Below the pieces are notes generated by a model. The model saw nothing but the letters and a program-made list of their open reading frames with translations. It did no database searches and was not told the DNA's origin. DNA of 64,000 nt. Source: Sarcomyxa edulis. Lineage: Eukaryota; Basidiomycota; Agaricomycetes; Agaricales; Mycenaceae. Shown here one piece after another: positions 51,658 through 61,700 of the stretch (position 1 is the stretch's first letter; every line of letters starts with the position of its first letter). The position numbers and the translations under genes were made by a program. Location: the NCBI GenBank assembly GCA_009761415.1, contig QUOL01000003.1:1240001-1304000 (forward strand), written 5' to 3'.

Positions 51658-53268
51658 TTAAATGTCCCGTACAAATCCATCCAAAACCTTTAAAACCGGC
51701 CGTCTCCTCTCCTTCGTATCGAAAACCATCGCATGATCCAAACCAGGATAATACAACACCTGCAGGCCATCCTTTTCCCACCGAGCCGAAGCGACATCCT
51801 CCCCAGTCAGATATTTCCGAACCTCCTGCGCATGCACAATCTGATCCTCGCCACTCAACACGACCCCAACCTTCTTACCCTCCAGCTCCTCCTTCCACAT
51901 GACATTCTCCGCCCAAAAGAAATGCCGAGAAAGCGCCCGGGAGATGTCCGGATCCCTGCTCGCAAAGTACCACAACTGCCATTCATTCGCATCGTGCGGC
52001 TGGCGGTAGACAAAGTTGTACGCAACGTTGGGGAGATGAAGGAGGAAGGGTATTGGGTCGATGAAGAGGGTTGCTGCGATACGGGAGGCGAGCAGGGGGT
52101 AGTGGAACATGTGCGCGGTGATGATCGTACCGTACGAATGCGATGCTACTACGACGCGGGGTAAACCTAGGGAGTTGATGATGTTGAGGATTGCTGCGCA
52201 GGTGGCTGGACGGGGAAGGAGGGGTTTGGTGATGTGCATGCATATGGGTAGGAGCTCGATTATGAGAATGCCCACTTCAGGATCTTGAGCAATGAGTTCT
52301 CCGATGAAAGGGATGTATGGGTACAAGCCAATCTGTAATACATACACGCGTCATGAGATTTTTTGAAAAAACGAAGAACAAAGAAACGTACGCCTATTCC
52401 GTGAATGAATAGAATGGGAAGTTTCGTTTTTGAGATATGCGGACGGTACCAATATGAGATGTTTGGGTCCACGGAAGGCCCGGAAAAGAGAGTTGTTGGT
52501 CGAGGCGGGAACACCTCAAACCATTTTGGAGTGGCGTAATGTTTTAGTCCAAGGTACATCAATGACGTTGATGCGTATATATCCACGCCCATTACAAGCT
52601 ATTGATGACGGAAGTCAGTAAACCATTTTACTGAAGAACACGTCTTTTATAGGACATTGTACAGCGAGAACATACCATATACCATATCAAGGGTCGATGG
52701 AGCATTTCGACGGGATCGAAAGTCAACCTCATACTCTTCACCTTCAAATTCCGGCCATTTTCGAGCTTTCTACCCATCATCGTCTCTATAATCTTGATAT
52801 AAGAGTCTAGCTCTTCATCCCACTCCGGCAAGCCGTCATTGGTATTGGTGGAAAACAGAGCCCATAGGAGCCAGTCTACCACGTTGTCTCGCTTGATATC
52901 TGGAGCGAAAAACCACCCGGTAGGGTAACTATCATCACTGAGATACTGCGCGCATCGTTCGAAAAGAGCTTTGCGCTCTGCGCGATCTAATGGAGGTGGA
53001 TGGACTGCCGGCTATGGGACGCGTGAGATCCTGAACGTGTCAAGTCAAGGCTGAGACTCACCTTTTGCAGTCGTGTTCGTCTGGGAAGATATACAAGACC
53101 GTAGAACGCACACTCGGATAGAGCAAGTAGTCCCAACCATGGAGAGAGCAAGAAATGACGTCGAAAGACGCTCAATCCGAGGTAACCAAGACTAGCAGGC
53201 ACAACGAGGAGAAAGCCTACGATGCATAGTCTGATTTCGATGTATTCCACCCAACTTTTCCCCAACAT
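51658..53268 (-). CDS. Alpha/beta hydrolase with N-terminal membrane segments
   Basis: Putative membrane-bound serine hydrolase of unknown substrate. The start ATG at 53266-53268 is followed by hydrophobic segments (CIVGFLLVVPASLGYLGLSVF and WLGLLALSECAFYGLVYL). Four exons. The catalytic region has the oxyanion strand ILFIHGIG, a nucleophile elbow VVASHSYGTII, an acidic candidate in VVLSGEDQIV and a His in YPGLDHAMVF, ending FVRDI with TAA at 51658-51660. The N-terminal WLLWALF and DPVEMLHRPL belong to a fungal-specific region before the hydrolase fold. It is not closely related to the two hydrolases at 21.8-24.6 kb, which have HGGAY and GDSAGG instead. Confidence 0.88.
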
Positions 53269-53569
53269 TTATATGGAGACTTGAGAGTCGAAAGAGAAGA
53301 GGAATGTGCCATGACTCTTGCAACTTTGGGTCGTCAGTATCATGAGATTAAAAAGTTTGGGGATCTAGATTTCGGATGCCGAAGGCTATTTGGGATCAAA
53401 GATGCTGCAAAACAACCGCCCATAGTGCGCGCACGAATCTTGCACGAATCGTCTCATTAATATTCATCGATATTCATCTCAAACGAAAATATGAATTGCT
53501 GTCTACTGATACGAAGTTTAGTACAAGGCTTCTGAAGATTCAACCTGGGGTAGAGCATCAATACAGATA

Positions 53570-54640
53570 TCATTGGCGATTCAAATTGCTGCTTACTGAG
53601 TGTATTTTAGGTCTTAGGTGCTTGAGAAATCCAATGGGACTATGAGCATGATCATGGTGCGAGGTGCGGCTCTTGAAGACGGCACCGATCTATTCCCATC
53701 AGGATAGATATTAGTAAGTGACTCAGAACACAATCAGACGACACTGACTTTATCATTATATTCGGAGTATAAAGACTTTATCTCTGCAAGGCGACTCTGC
53801 ATCACAGGTCGGTTGATTGTGTTTGTTTCCATCTTGTCCACCAAAGTGCGAATAAATTGCAGACGATTTTCTATGTCGGTCCACCAATTGTAGAACGTAC
53901 TAACATACACGGCGAGCTGTTCTAGATGAACAATCAAGCCATTGGAATCTTCATCACCATGCGTAGGCGTAGCACTGGTGATTGTTTTCTTGACCTGTTC
54001 AGTCACCTAGATAGTAACGGTCAATGAAAGTTCGCAGGATCGCGGAAAGACTGACCTCGAATATATTAGTTCGTACATTGCTGAATTGCGCTTTCATCTT
54101 TCCTGCACCCTTCAGAGCACTCTCTACTCTATAAGCCACGTCCTTCATGCCTCCGTGTGATTTAGCGTGCCTGTGGGGCGCAACTTGATTCAACACAGAC
54201 TCCAGATCTGTGGCAATCTTCTCCGCAAAGACGGAACCGCTGTGCGATTCTCGTAGGGTCGTGTCAATCGCTTTGTTATAATTCTGTACCTCTTTGTAAA
54301 TTCTTCCCATGATAGGGTTGCTGTGCGAGCTATCAAGACGTCGAATTGAAGAAACGATCTTGCAGCGAATGACGATACACTTACTGTCCTCTAGAGACAA
54401 ACCAGGTATCGATGAGCGTAAATGATTCCAGGGTGGATTTGACAAGCGCGTCGATATCCAGAAGCTGGATGTGTCGGTCAACCACATCCATATTCAGTCT
54501 AGGAAACGGTGCGGAAATGGGCAAAGACATTTGGCCAATAGAGGTGCACGGTCGGTATGAAATAACACTGCGAGAGACGTGGTTCAGTGTGAAATCTGTG
54601 TGTTTTCTATCACAAGCGAGACGCACTTAAATTCTTTCAT
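53570..54640 (-). CDS. Fungal protein of unknown function, tandem family member A
   Basis: The first exon is 14 nt (54627-54640, ATG AAA GAA TTT AA), joined to an exon reading VISYRPCTSIGQMSLPISAP and FTLIDTWFVSRGQ. Further exons give NPIMGRIYKEVQNYNKAIDT, KIATDLESVLNQVAPH, VEQVKK-like helices, YVSTFYNWWTDIENRLQFIR and SLYSEYNDK, then IGAVFKSRTSHHDHAHSPIG to a TGA at 53570-53572. The pattern is helical with a WW pair in the middle. The whole exon order mirrors the neighbouring gene at 55.7-56.7 kb. No known domain was recognised; a basidiomycete-restricted family is a reasonable guess. Confidence 0.75.
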
Positions 54641-55706
54641 GCAAGCGCCCAGTCAGGAGATTCCCATCGCGATACGCGATGATGGGTGAACAAAACAAGC
54701 CTCGCGGAATATGCCTGACAGACGTCAATCAACTTGGAGCGCGCATTGTAGTCATACCAGCCGAATTAGAGAAACTTACCAGTAGAAGGTTTACGATTCA
54801 CCCTATACCCCGGAAAAGTACCTTCGTAGAGCCTCGAACTCTGGGATTCTCGGCGACATATGACCGTACACGAGGCCGGGAAATGGGGCTAAAGTAAAGG
54901 CAGTGATAGATCTGTATGAAGCGTCTACGGCTGGCGCTAGTAAAAAATTGACATTTCTCCCTATCTTCTCCCATCGCCTCGCAAGATATGTCCAACGCCG
55001 GTGTTATCTTAGTAGCGGATCCAGACAAGTGGAGTATTGACTCACTGGAACAGACAAAATTAAGTGGCATCGAGGGCGAGCGTGTGTATACAAAGGCTTG
55101 GATACGGACAAAGCCGCCAGCGCGAGGGTGTAATCCATGACCAAGATACCCAGCAAGTTCAAGCTGCCGTCAGCGACGGAGAGACGGATCGATGATTCGT
55201 TGTGTGATCCACGTTCTTAGCGCCACTTTCGAGTGCTGGATGATCATTGCCACCAGAGGAATGACTAGGAAGGCACACCTTTTCTTGGACAGTGGAAGGT
55301 TGCAGGTCGCCAATAGATTGATAAGCCAAACGCTGAGAAAACTACGGTGCAAAAGGTCCGATAGAGTCAAGACAAGATAGAAATAGCACGCCCGGTCTAT
55401 AAGGAAGCGATCAACCTGGCCAAAAAAAGATATATCAGAAGCTTCAGGCGCGTTGTCCACCAAAATCAGAGGTCTGTTTCGTTATTAGAGACCGATAAAC
55501 GGAAACTTGCGTATATCGTGAGGTATCGAAATTGCTGTCGTCACGAAAGGTCAAGACGTGTCTGCGCCCTGATCTTTCTTGAGACGCACATTTGTCACTC
55601 AGGCGCGTTCTGAATCATTCACTAAATTTACTGAGAACCGAGAAGATAGTGGGTGACGACCATGTCAGCGTTCGCGGTAGGGAGAATGCTGGATAGAGAG
55701 GCTTAC

Positions 55707-56653
55707 AATAGGAGTGTCGCCTGAAGACTTGATGCCGAACGACGGCTCAGTGGAATTGTAGAGGCCATCTTTCAGGAGATTGGCGAGCTCCGCGTAATAG
55801 TCTTTGATGACACCAATCTATTTTTTCGAAGGATGAGTGCAACGTACAGAAAACATCGATAGTCACTGACCCGAAGTTGGTATCGTAAATAACCCTGCTT
55901 CGCAAGTAACCACTTTTCACGAAGGGATATGATTGACATCTCCAGGTCGATACATTCCCTGTTATTCGCGAGTGTACCGAGAGCCGTACTGACGCATCTC
56001 CACCAATCTACAAGTTCGGCAACATTATTCCCCATCTCGTTCGAGAAGCTAGGGATGGTCTGAGCAGGAGTGAAAGGCAACGTATTCACGCTGCCAGAAC
56101 GTCCGCCAGATTCGATTTGGGTAGATATCTTTTAGATAGATCGTAATTAGCATGGTCAGATGGATGTAAAAGTTTATGTGAAAGTACCTGGGAGAGCGAG
56201 TTACAAACGAGTCCAAATGTTTCCTTTACAGAGAGCGCGAGGTTGAGACATTGGCTGGATAATTTGGCCAATCAGTCTAGGTGTGCCTTCCACTGAGAAC
56301 GATCAATGGACTCGAATTAGACGCAGACAATCTCATGAAGACTGCTAGCAGCGTTGGCCAAGACGTAACCCTTCTGAGCTATGTGCAGGCAAGTATCCAC
56401 TGCCGAGATATAGTCTCTAGCTTGGATCATTATCTTGCTAATTTCGAGGGATCGTATATCGTCAGAGCTGATTAGCATCGTGTCAATTTGTGATCTAACA
56501 TTTTGAGATAGTAAAAATGGCTCACCTTTGGATTACTCGGGACGAACGGTCAAATAAAATGAAGCCTTGGTTGATGCCAATGGCTAGCCGTTCTAAATCA
56601 AGCGATTTGAGAAAGAATCGAGGATAGCCCAAGTCTCTGTGGCTGGCTTCCAT
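55707..56653 (-). CDS. Fungal protein of unknown function, tandem family member B (C-terminus unresolved)
   Basis: Starts at ATG 56651-56653 with MEASHRDLGYPRFFLKSLDL and GFILFDRSSRVIQ. Next comes ISSDDIRSLEISKIMIQARD (56.3-56.5 kb), then LNLALSVKETFGLVCNSLSQ, a helical WW-containing exon NNVAELVDWWRCVSTALGTL, and IGVIKDYYAELANLLKDGLY ending at a donor near 55706. Each segment aligns in order with member A (IGVIKDYY versus IGAVFKS after a Tyr-rich helix). Between 56.28 and 56.33 kb the exon join is unclear (a TAA follows HEIVCV), so either an intron is missed or the gene is damaged. The last exons below 55.7 kb could not be assigned. Confidence 0.6.
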
Positions 56654-57794
56654 TGAGAAATCGATGATGAGGACGATGTCAGTCGGTCAGTCAGTCAGTA
56701 TAAGCAGTGGACGCTAGAGGCAAGGAGGCTTGAGCGACAATGGGACAGAGATTCACTATAGGGCCGCTCGTTGAATGTTGAACGTTGAGCCTTCAGCAGG
56801 ACCAACGAAGGTGAAGAAGCCAGGAACAGCGACTGACTCAGATGACAACGATGCGACAGAAGAGCGCAGATAGGATCGGCAGTAGCCTAAGTCTTCCGGA
56901 TCATGCAGAGATATAAAGCCAAGATTTATACGTAGTAGACCCAAGGTGACCACATCATTCCAGACTCCACACTGAGCTGACTGCACTGGGGACTTGTCCA
57001 GGACATGTCAATGTGATGAGGTTGAAGTACTAGTATGTCAGATGAGGGAGACGGGGCTATAATGTAAACAAACTTGGAAACATCTCGACGGTTCGGCCTG
57101 GGCTCACACCGATTACCAGAAGTACAGGTTTTGGTGCCAGTTGACTTGCTGGGCGCAGAGCGGTCGAAGGAGATAACGAGTGCAGTTTTGAGGACGAGAG
57201 TCCGCGCAGCCTGAGAATAGGCATTTCGCAGTTAGCGCAGCGCAACTAGAGATTCAGAGAGAGAGCATGGCCGCGAGAGGTGAGTCTCTGAGAGACTTTT
57301 GTTCGTGGTTCGGGCAATGTTCGGGGGAGTTGCCATATTGGGCCAATCCTCCCGGCAGCCTGCCGCACCTTCAAGCTTCACGATAATTCTGAATTTCTCA
57401 ACTCACATATAACTCTTTAGTGCTATATATCTTGTCCTTTCATCTCTACTACGAATCCACCTCCAGAATAGCATTTTCCGCCTGTGATGTCTCAGATTCA
57501 TAACGCAAGCCCGGTTGGACCAGATGGTGTAGTACGATGTTACACACACAGTCTCCCCGCAGCTTTTAGAACAAGCAGGACTCTCTCTAATCCAAATCGG
57601 TGGGAGATAGTCAGTCTCGCTTTTGTTTTTAATTGCTCACCACAAAGCAGTGACTTTTACTGTTGCCCCTTGGACAGCTCAGACGAAGACCGCTGTAAAT
57701 TTTTTGGTACGGAGTCCCTCAGGGGCGAACGACAATCATTCTGACTTCATCTACAGTCTGGGCCGATAATCCTATCCTTAAGGCAGTCGCCTCA
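56654..57794. other. Intergenic region
   Basis: Upstream DNA of member B and of the gene at 57795. It contains a short GTCAGT tandem tract at 56678-56699. Open frames are short and without recognisable domains; a non-coding first exon for the 57795 gene (TATATA-like words near 57420-57432) is possible. Confidence 0.45.
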
Positions 57795-58923
57795 ATGACA
57801 CAAACAACGACAGATCCGTCTTCCTCTGCTCCAGGTCCGTCGCAACGACAAAGGGCCGAACAAGCACGACAAGGAGGCGTGCCTTCATCTGCTCAGTCGA
57901 TATCTTTGAAAAGGAGTCGTTCACCCTCGGTCTCAGCAGAACCATCTCCCTCGCAGCTTAGACGTCTCGAGAAAATTGAAGCGGCATTGATGTCTGAAAC
58001 CTCTGTCACCCCCACGACACCATCGCGAGCATCGAGGTTTCGTCCAGCTACCATCACCCCTCCTTCCTCGCAACAAGGGAAAGCAAAGCGCTTTGCAGAC
58101 ATACAAGATGCTTTGGAAGAACCCTTGTCTCCAATGCAGACCCAGTCGGATTCTGTCGACAATCACAATTTGACGCATCACGAAATGACACCTACTAGGA
58201 GTTCTAAACGTGCACGCACAAATCATATTCAATGGGAGGATCAAGATCACCAGAACGAAGTTCTTCCACTGACTCCACCGCCAACTTCTCATCGTTCTCG
58301 ATACTCTTCGGCCACCGGTAGCACGAGTCTTCCTACCCCAGGACTCAAAGCAAACGCAAAAGAGGGCGACGACTCCAATTCAGAGACTGGCAGCACTATG
58401 TGGCAAAACGATCAGGATGATCAGGTATGTATTCCAAATCTAAGTTCAGAATATCGGCCTGCCATGGGTGCAAGCCCGACGGCAGAATCGTTAACTTTTG
58501 TATTGCGCATATTTTTGTTTTTGTTTTATATCAAGGACAACCCATTCCACGACCGTACAGCTTCTCTACGGGGCCTATCTCTTTCGCACCCACGCAATCC
58601 ATCAGACGTCGGTCCCGGTACTTCTGCTATTCCGGACAGCGAGCTTTCCGGCGATTCTGTGGCCTCTCTCGTGGAAGGTTTGGCCGCGGTTCCGGCTTAC
58701 GTGCGAAGACTCGAGAGGAGATTATTAGCATCCCAGCAGAGCAACGCGGCTAAAGCGAAGGAAATCGAGAGATTAGAAAACGAAATTGAAAGGTGACTGA
58801 CGGCTGGCTTGTTATCTTTACTTCTCACTAACTGTCCTACCACATCTATCCTCCGATAGACTGAAAAACACAAATAAGATTCTGGAACAGACAATTGGCG
58901 CGTTAATACCCAGACCCACTTGA
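57795..58923 (+). CDS. Probable nuclear protein with C-terminal coiled coil, unknown function
   Basis: Three exons: 57795-58424, 58536-58792 and 58860-58923. The start is ATG at 57795 (MTQTTTDPSSSAPGPSQRQR). The first 200 residues are Ser/Thr/Pro-rich with several basic patches (SLKRSRSPS, TPTRSSKRARTNH), consistent with nuclear location and phosphorylation. The second exon begins DNPFHDRTASLRGLSLSH; after AVPAYVRRLERRLLASQ the rest is a coiled coil, NAAKAKEIERLENEIERLKN and TNKILEQTIGALIPRPT. The three joins are all GT-AG and in phase. No family was recognised. Confidence 0.82.
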
Positions 58924-61311
58924 ACGCTATCCACTCCTCGCTCACCTCTCTCGTTAACGTTGTGTATGTATAGTATTATCGATAAATCTTTGTATATCCC
59001 TTCAATTTTGGACTTTGAATTAACCGTGTCGAGTTTTGATGCCAAGGCCGGAATTCGAGGAACAGGAAGATGGAACTTCGCACTCTTTACCATGCTCCCT
59101 GTGCCCACTGCACTGATATTCATCTCAATCGGGCCCACCTCGCATATTCGACTGACAGGATGAGCGGCACCCAGGAACGGATCCGGATGAGGTGTGGATG
59201 GTCAGAGTCCATGGTCTGCTTTACTCTACCTAGACCACCTCTCGACTCCAAAACATATTCTCAACAGAGTCGGTACGCCAAAGCCCAGCCACATGACTCG
59301 GACGTCGATCGTCGCCTTCCCATAAAGAAGCTCGAGCTCTGCGCTCAGACTTTGTTTGTCGTTCGTTCGTTTGGCTTCCCCAGGACATTGCCAACGTCTA
59401 ATATTCCCGATTAACAGGACTTCGATTCTGCCAGTGTACCGCAGCCATGGGACCGGTATAAATCCCGCCCCTCAGTTGTTTGTCTTGAGCACACGACGAC
59501 TCGGCAAGTCCCAGAGTAAACCATGACGCCCTCAGAGAACTTTACACCTTACTGCACAGGAGTCAGTTATAACCTGCAGGGTTCAGCCCCCATTGAAATG
59601 CGGATGTTTTTCAAGTTGCAAGTAAATCCATCTGCTTACCAGTGACATTGTACGAAAGGTACCGATGATGATGCATATGTTTCTTTCCCCTTCGTTGTAA
59701 CTGGTCGCAGCTGCACCCTCTTTTTCTTCTTCCAAGGTTGCCTAGAAGTCTAAAACCTTCGAGATCTACGTTCAAAATCGAGATAGCTCGGTCCCCCAGG
59801 GCATCGGATTTGGGGATGGTCAAACCCACGGCTCTGGAGCACGACATAATACGAAATAATGTCTCCGGATCCGCGTCGAGGTCAAGTAACTTGTTAGATA
59901 TCATTAATTGTCCTTTGAAATCTTTATCATATCATTGGTCCTTCATAATGGGGTGGTCCATCAGAGCAGCGACTCGGAAGGCCTGATGGAACTCGCCGCT
60001 CGGTGTAAGTAAATCCGGTGTTTTGTCTCGGTCAATCAACACTGACGAATAATATTCTTGCTAGAATAACATCTACACGCTGAGCATTGTTGATCAGGAT
60101 CCATCAGTAAAATGTTAACAGGGTTACAAGTGATTACGGGGTTCCTGTGCTGCCGGGCAGTCACTCGGACAACCCCCGATGTCGAATTCTGGTCCAAGAT
60201 AGTGAACTATTTGGTAGGTAGGAGTGTGATGACTCTACAACCTCCGAAGATACTAATGGTCTGAACAGCCCGAGAGAAGCAATGTATCCTGTGAAAATGA
60301 TCAGACAACCACACCACACTTGATTACACGCAGGCAAGAAGCTCGAGAACAAAAGTACTCTCATGCGTGCCTTTTATAGCAGATGTTCAATGGATTCAGG
60401 GGAAACCGGTCGTCGATCTTATCGGTTGGCCATTGACGCAAAGACCCGTCTAGTTGTCGCGTTCAAGTTATCAGTGTTCGTATTCATGTTGGTTGAAATA
60501 GATCTGAGAGCCCAGCAGTGAGATGTAACATTGACCTCGGTCCTTCAAATTCTCTAGACAACTTGAAATTGAACACGCACATCCATATCTCTGGTCCAGA
60601 TAGAGGAGAAGACCCGAGATAGTAGACATGTGGGGTAACTGGTAAACCAGTACCAGAGCATCGGGAGAGCTTGTCTTCCTGTCGATAAGGAGTGTGCCTG
60701 TCGAGAATTACGATCCGCCTTGGGGAGTGGTATCGTGGAGCATAATCGCGTGCTAGGGCGCCCTATGCACCCGTGCAGTGGTTCTCAGTTCTGTACTGGC
60801 AGCCTTGAAGAGTGAGTTTTCTGATTAGGGAGATAACCACCGGTACCGTTCGCTGAACAAAATTCCACGGTGGTTAGACCTGCGTGTAACTAATCAATAT
60901 CAGTACAACGGGTAGATGTTGAGAATCAAAGATAACCAGAGGCTTGTGCGACCGCCTCAAATGTACCGGTTCCATGATTATTCGCCGTCAGGTCATCTTT
61001 AGGCCAATATGCTCAGAGCTGAGATAATTATACCCCGACGCATATGCCTCTGGAATCCTGGCATGTGGCGGTCTAATCAGTATCAGAGAGAGGAAGCTTG
61101 ACCGATAATTCTGTTCTTGTCCTGAGTCCTGATGTTGTCTTGATTGTCACAGTGGTCTCATCTAGAGCGCAAGTTCAGGTCGGTCGTTGAGCTGTCAACG
61201 TACACACGGTTCACTTACCTTGCTTGAATCCAATGAAGTTGCCGTACTGTCATTGGTTGACATCAGTTGCAAACGATGAAAACTGGCCGGAGCCCAAGTG
61301 ACATTCCGAAG
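58924..61311. other. Gene-poor region
   Basis: No complete gene could be supported. A candidate first exon occurs at 59523-59621 (listed as a finding) with a TATAAAT at 59457-59463. A minus-strand open frame at 59611-59904 has protein-like text but no start or domain that can be supported. Confidence 0.4.
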
Positions 61312-61700
61312 CTAGATGAAGAGCTCTGGATTGTTCAATTGAGTATTCGAAAAGGAAGACATTGTCTCGTGTGTGCACTTGATTATCGAACCAGTTAACA
61401 ATCGCCAAGTCTTCTGCCTGATCAAGCTGGAGTTGCATGGCCTCGAGGGGGTCGACACCCAAAACGTCGTCGCCGTAATCCAGAGGCGGTTATTCGTCGT
61501 AGAAAGCTGGAAGCGCATACGCTTGAAATACCTTGGATTCATCCTATCCGTTGGTACTCCGTTGGGCATGGTAGACGGGTTTGGTTTGATGACATGGAGT
61601 TTCCTGTTGAAGACTGAAGTTTGAGCACGGTTAGTAGCGGTGTGCGCGTGCCAGTGACGCCGTCCCAGCTTTGATAGAGAGGCCAAAAGTAGCTCAGTCC
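61312..61700 (-). pseudogene. PRP8: Decayed fragment of the spliceosomal gene PRP8
   Basis: On the minus strand this reads YFKRMRF, then after a frameshift and an in-frame TAA continues PPLDYGDDVLGVDPLEAMQL and QLDQAEDLAIVNWFDNQ (61375-61520). This corresponds to the conserved Prp8 stretch in which KRMRFPPFDDEEPPLDY is followed by a PLEAIQLELD segment and DWFYDHQPL. Upstream, HVIK and YHAQRST (another frame) match the preceding VIEPVY.AQW region. At least two frameshifts and a stop are present, and nothing else of the 2,300-residue gene is found, so this is a small relic. The functional PRP8 must be elsewhere. Confidence 0.8.

Noticed and set aside
55170..55463. Hydrophobic 97-codon minus-strand frame
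   Set aside because: Could be a missed last exon of member B, but no splice signals join it in phase and the sequence is not helical-membrane in a convincing way; left out.
59611..59904. Minus-strand frame with Leu/Asp-rich, protein-like text
   Set aside because: No in-frame ATG with promoter context and no domain; cannot be told apart from chance.
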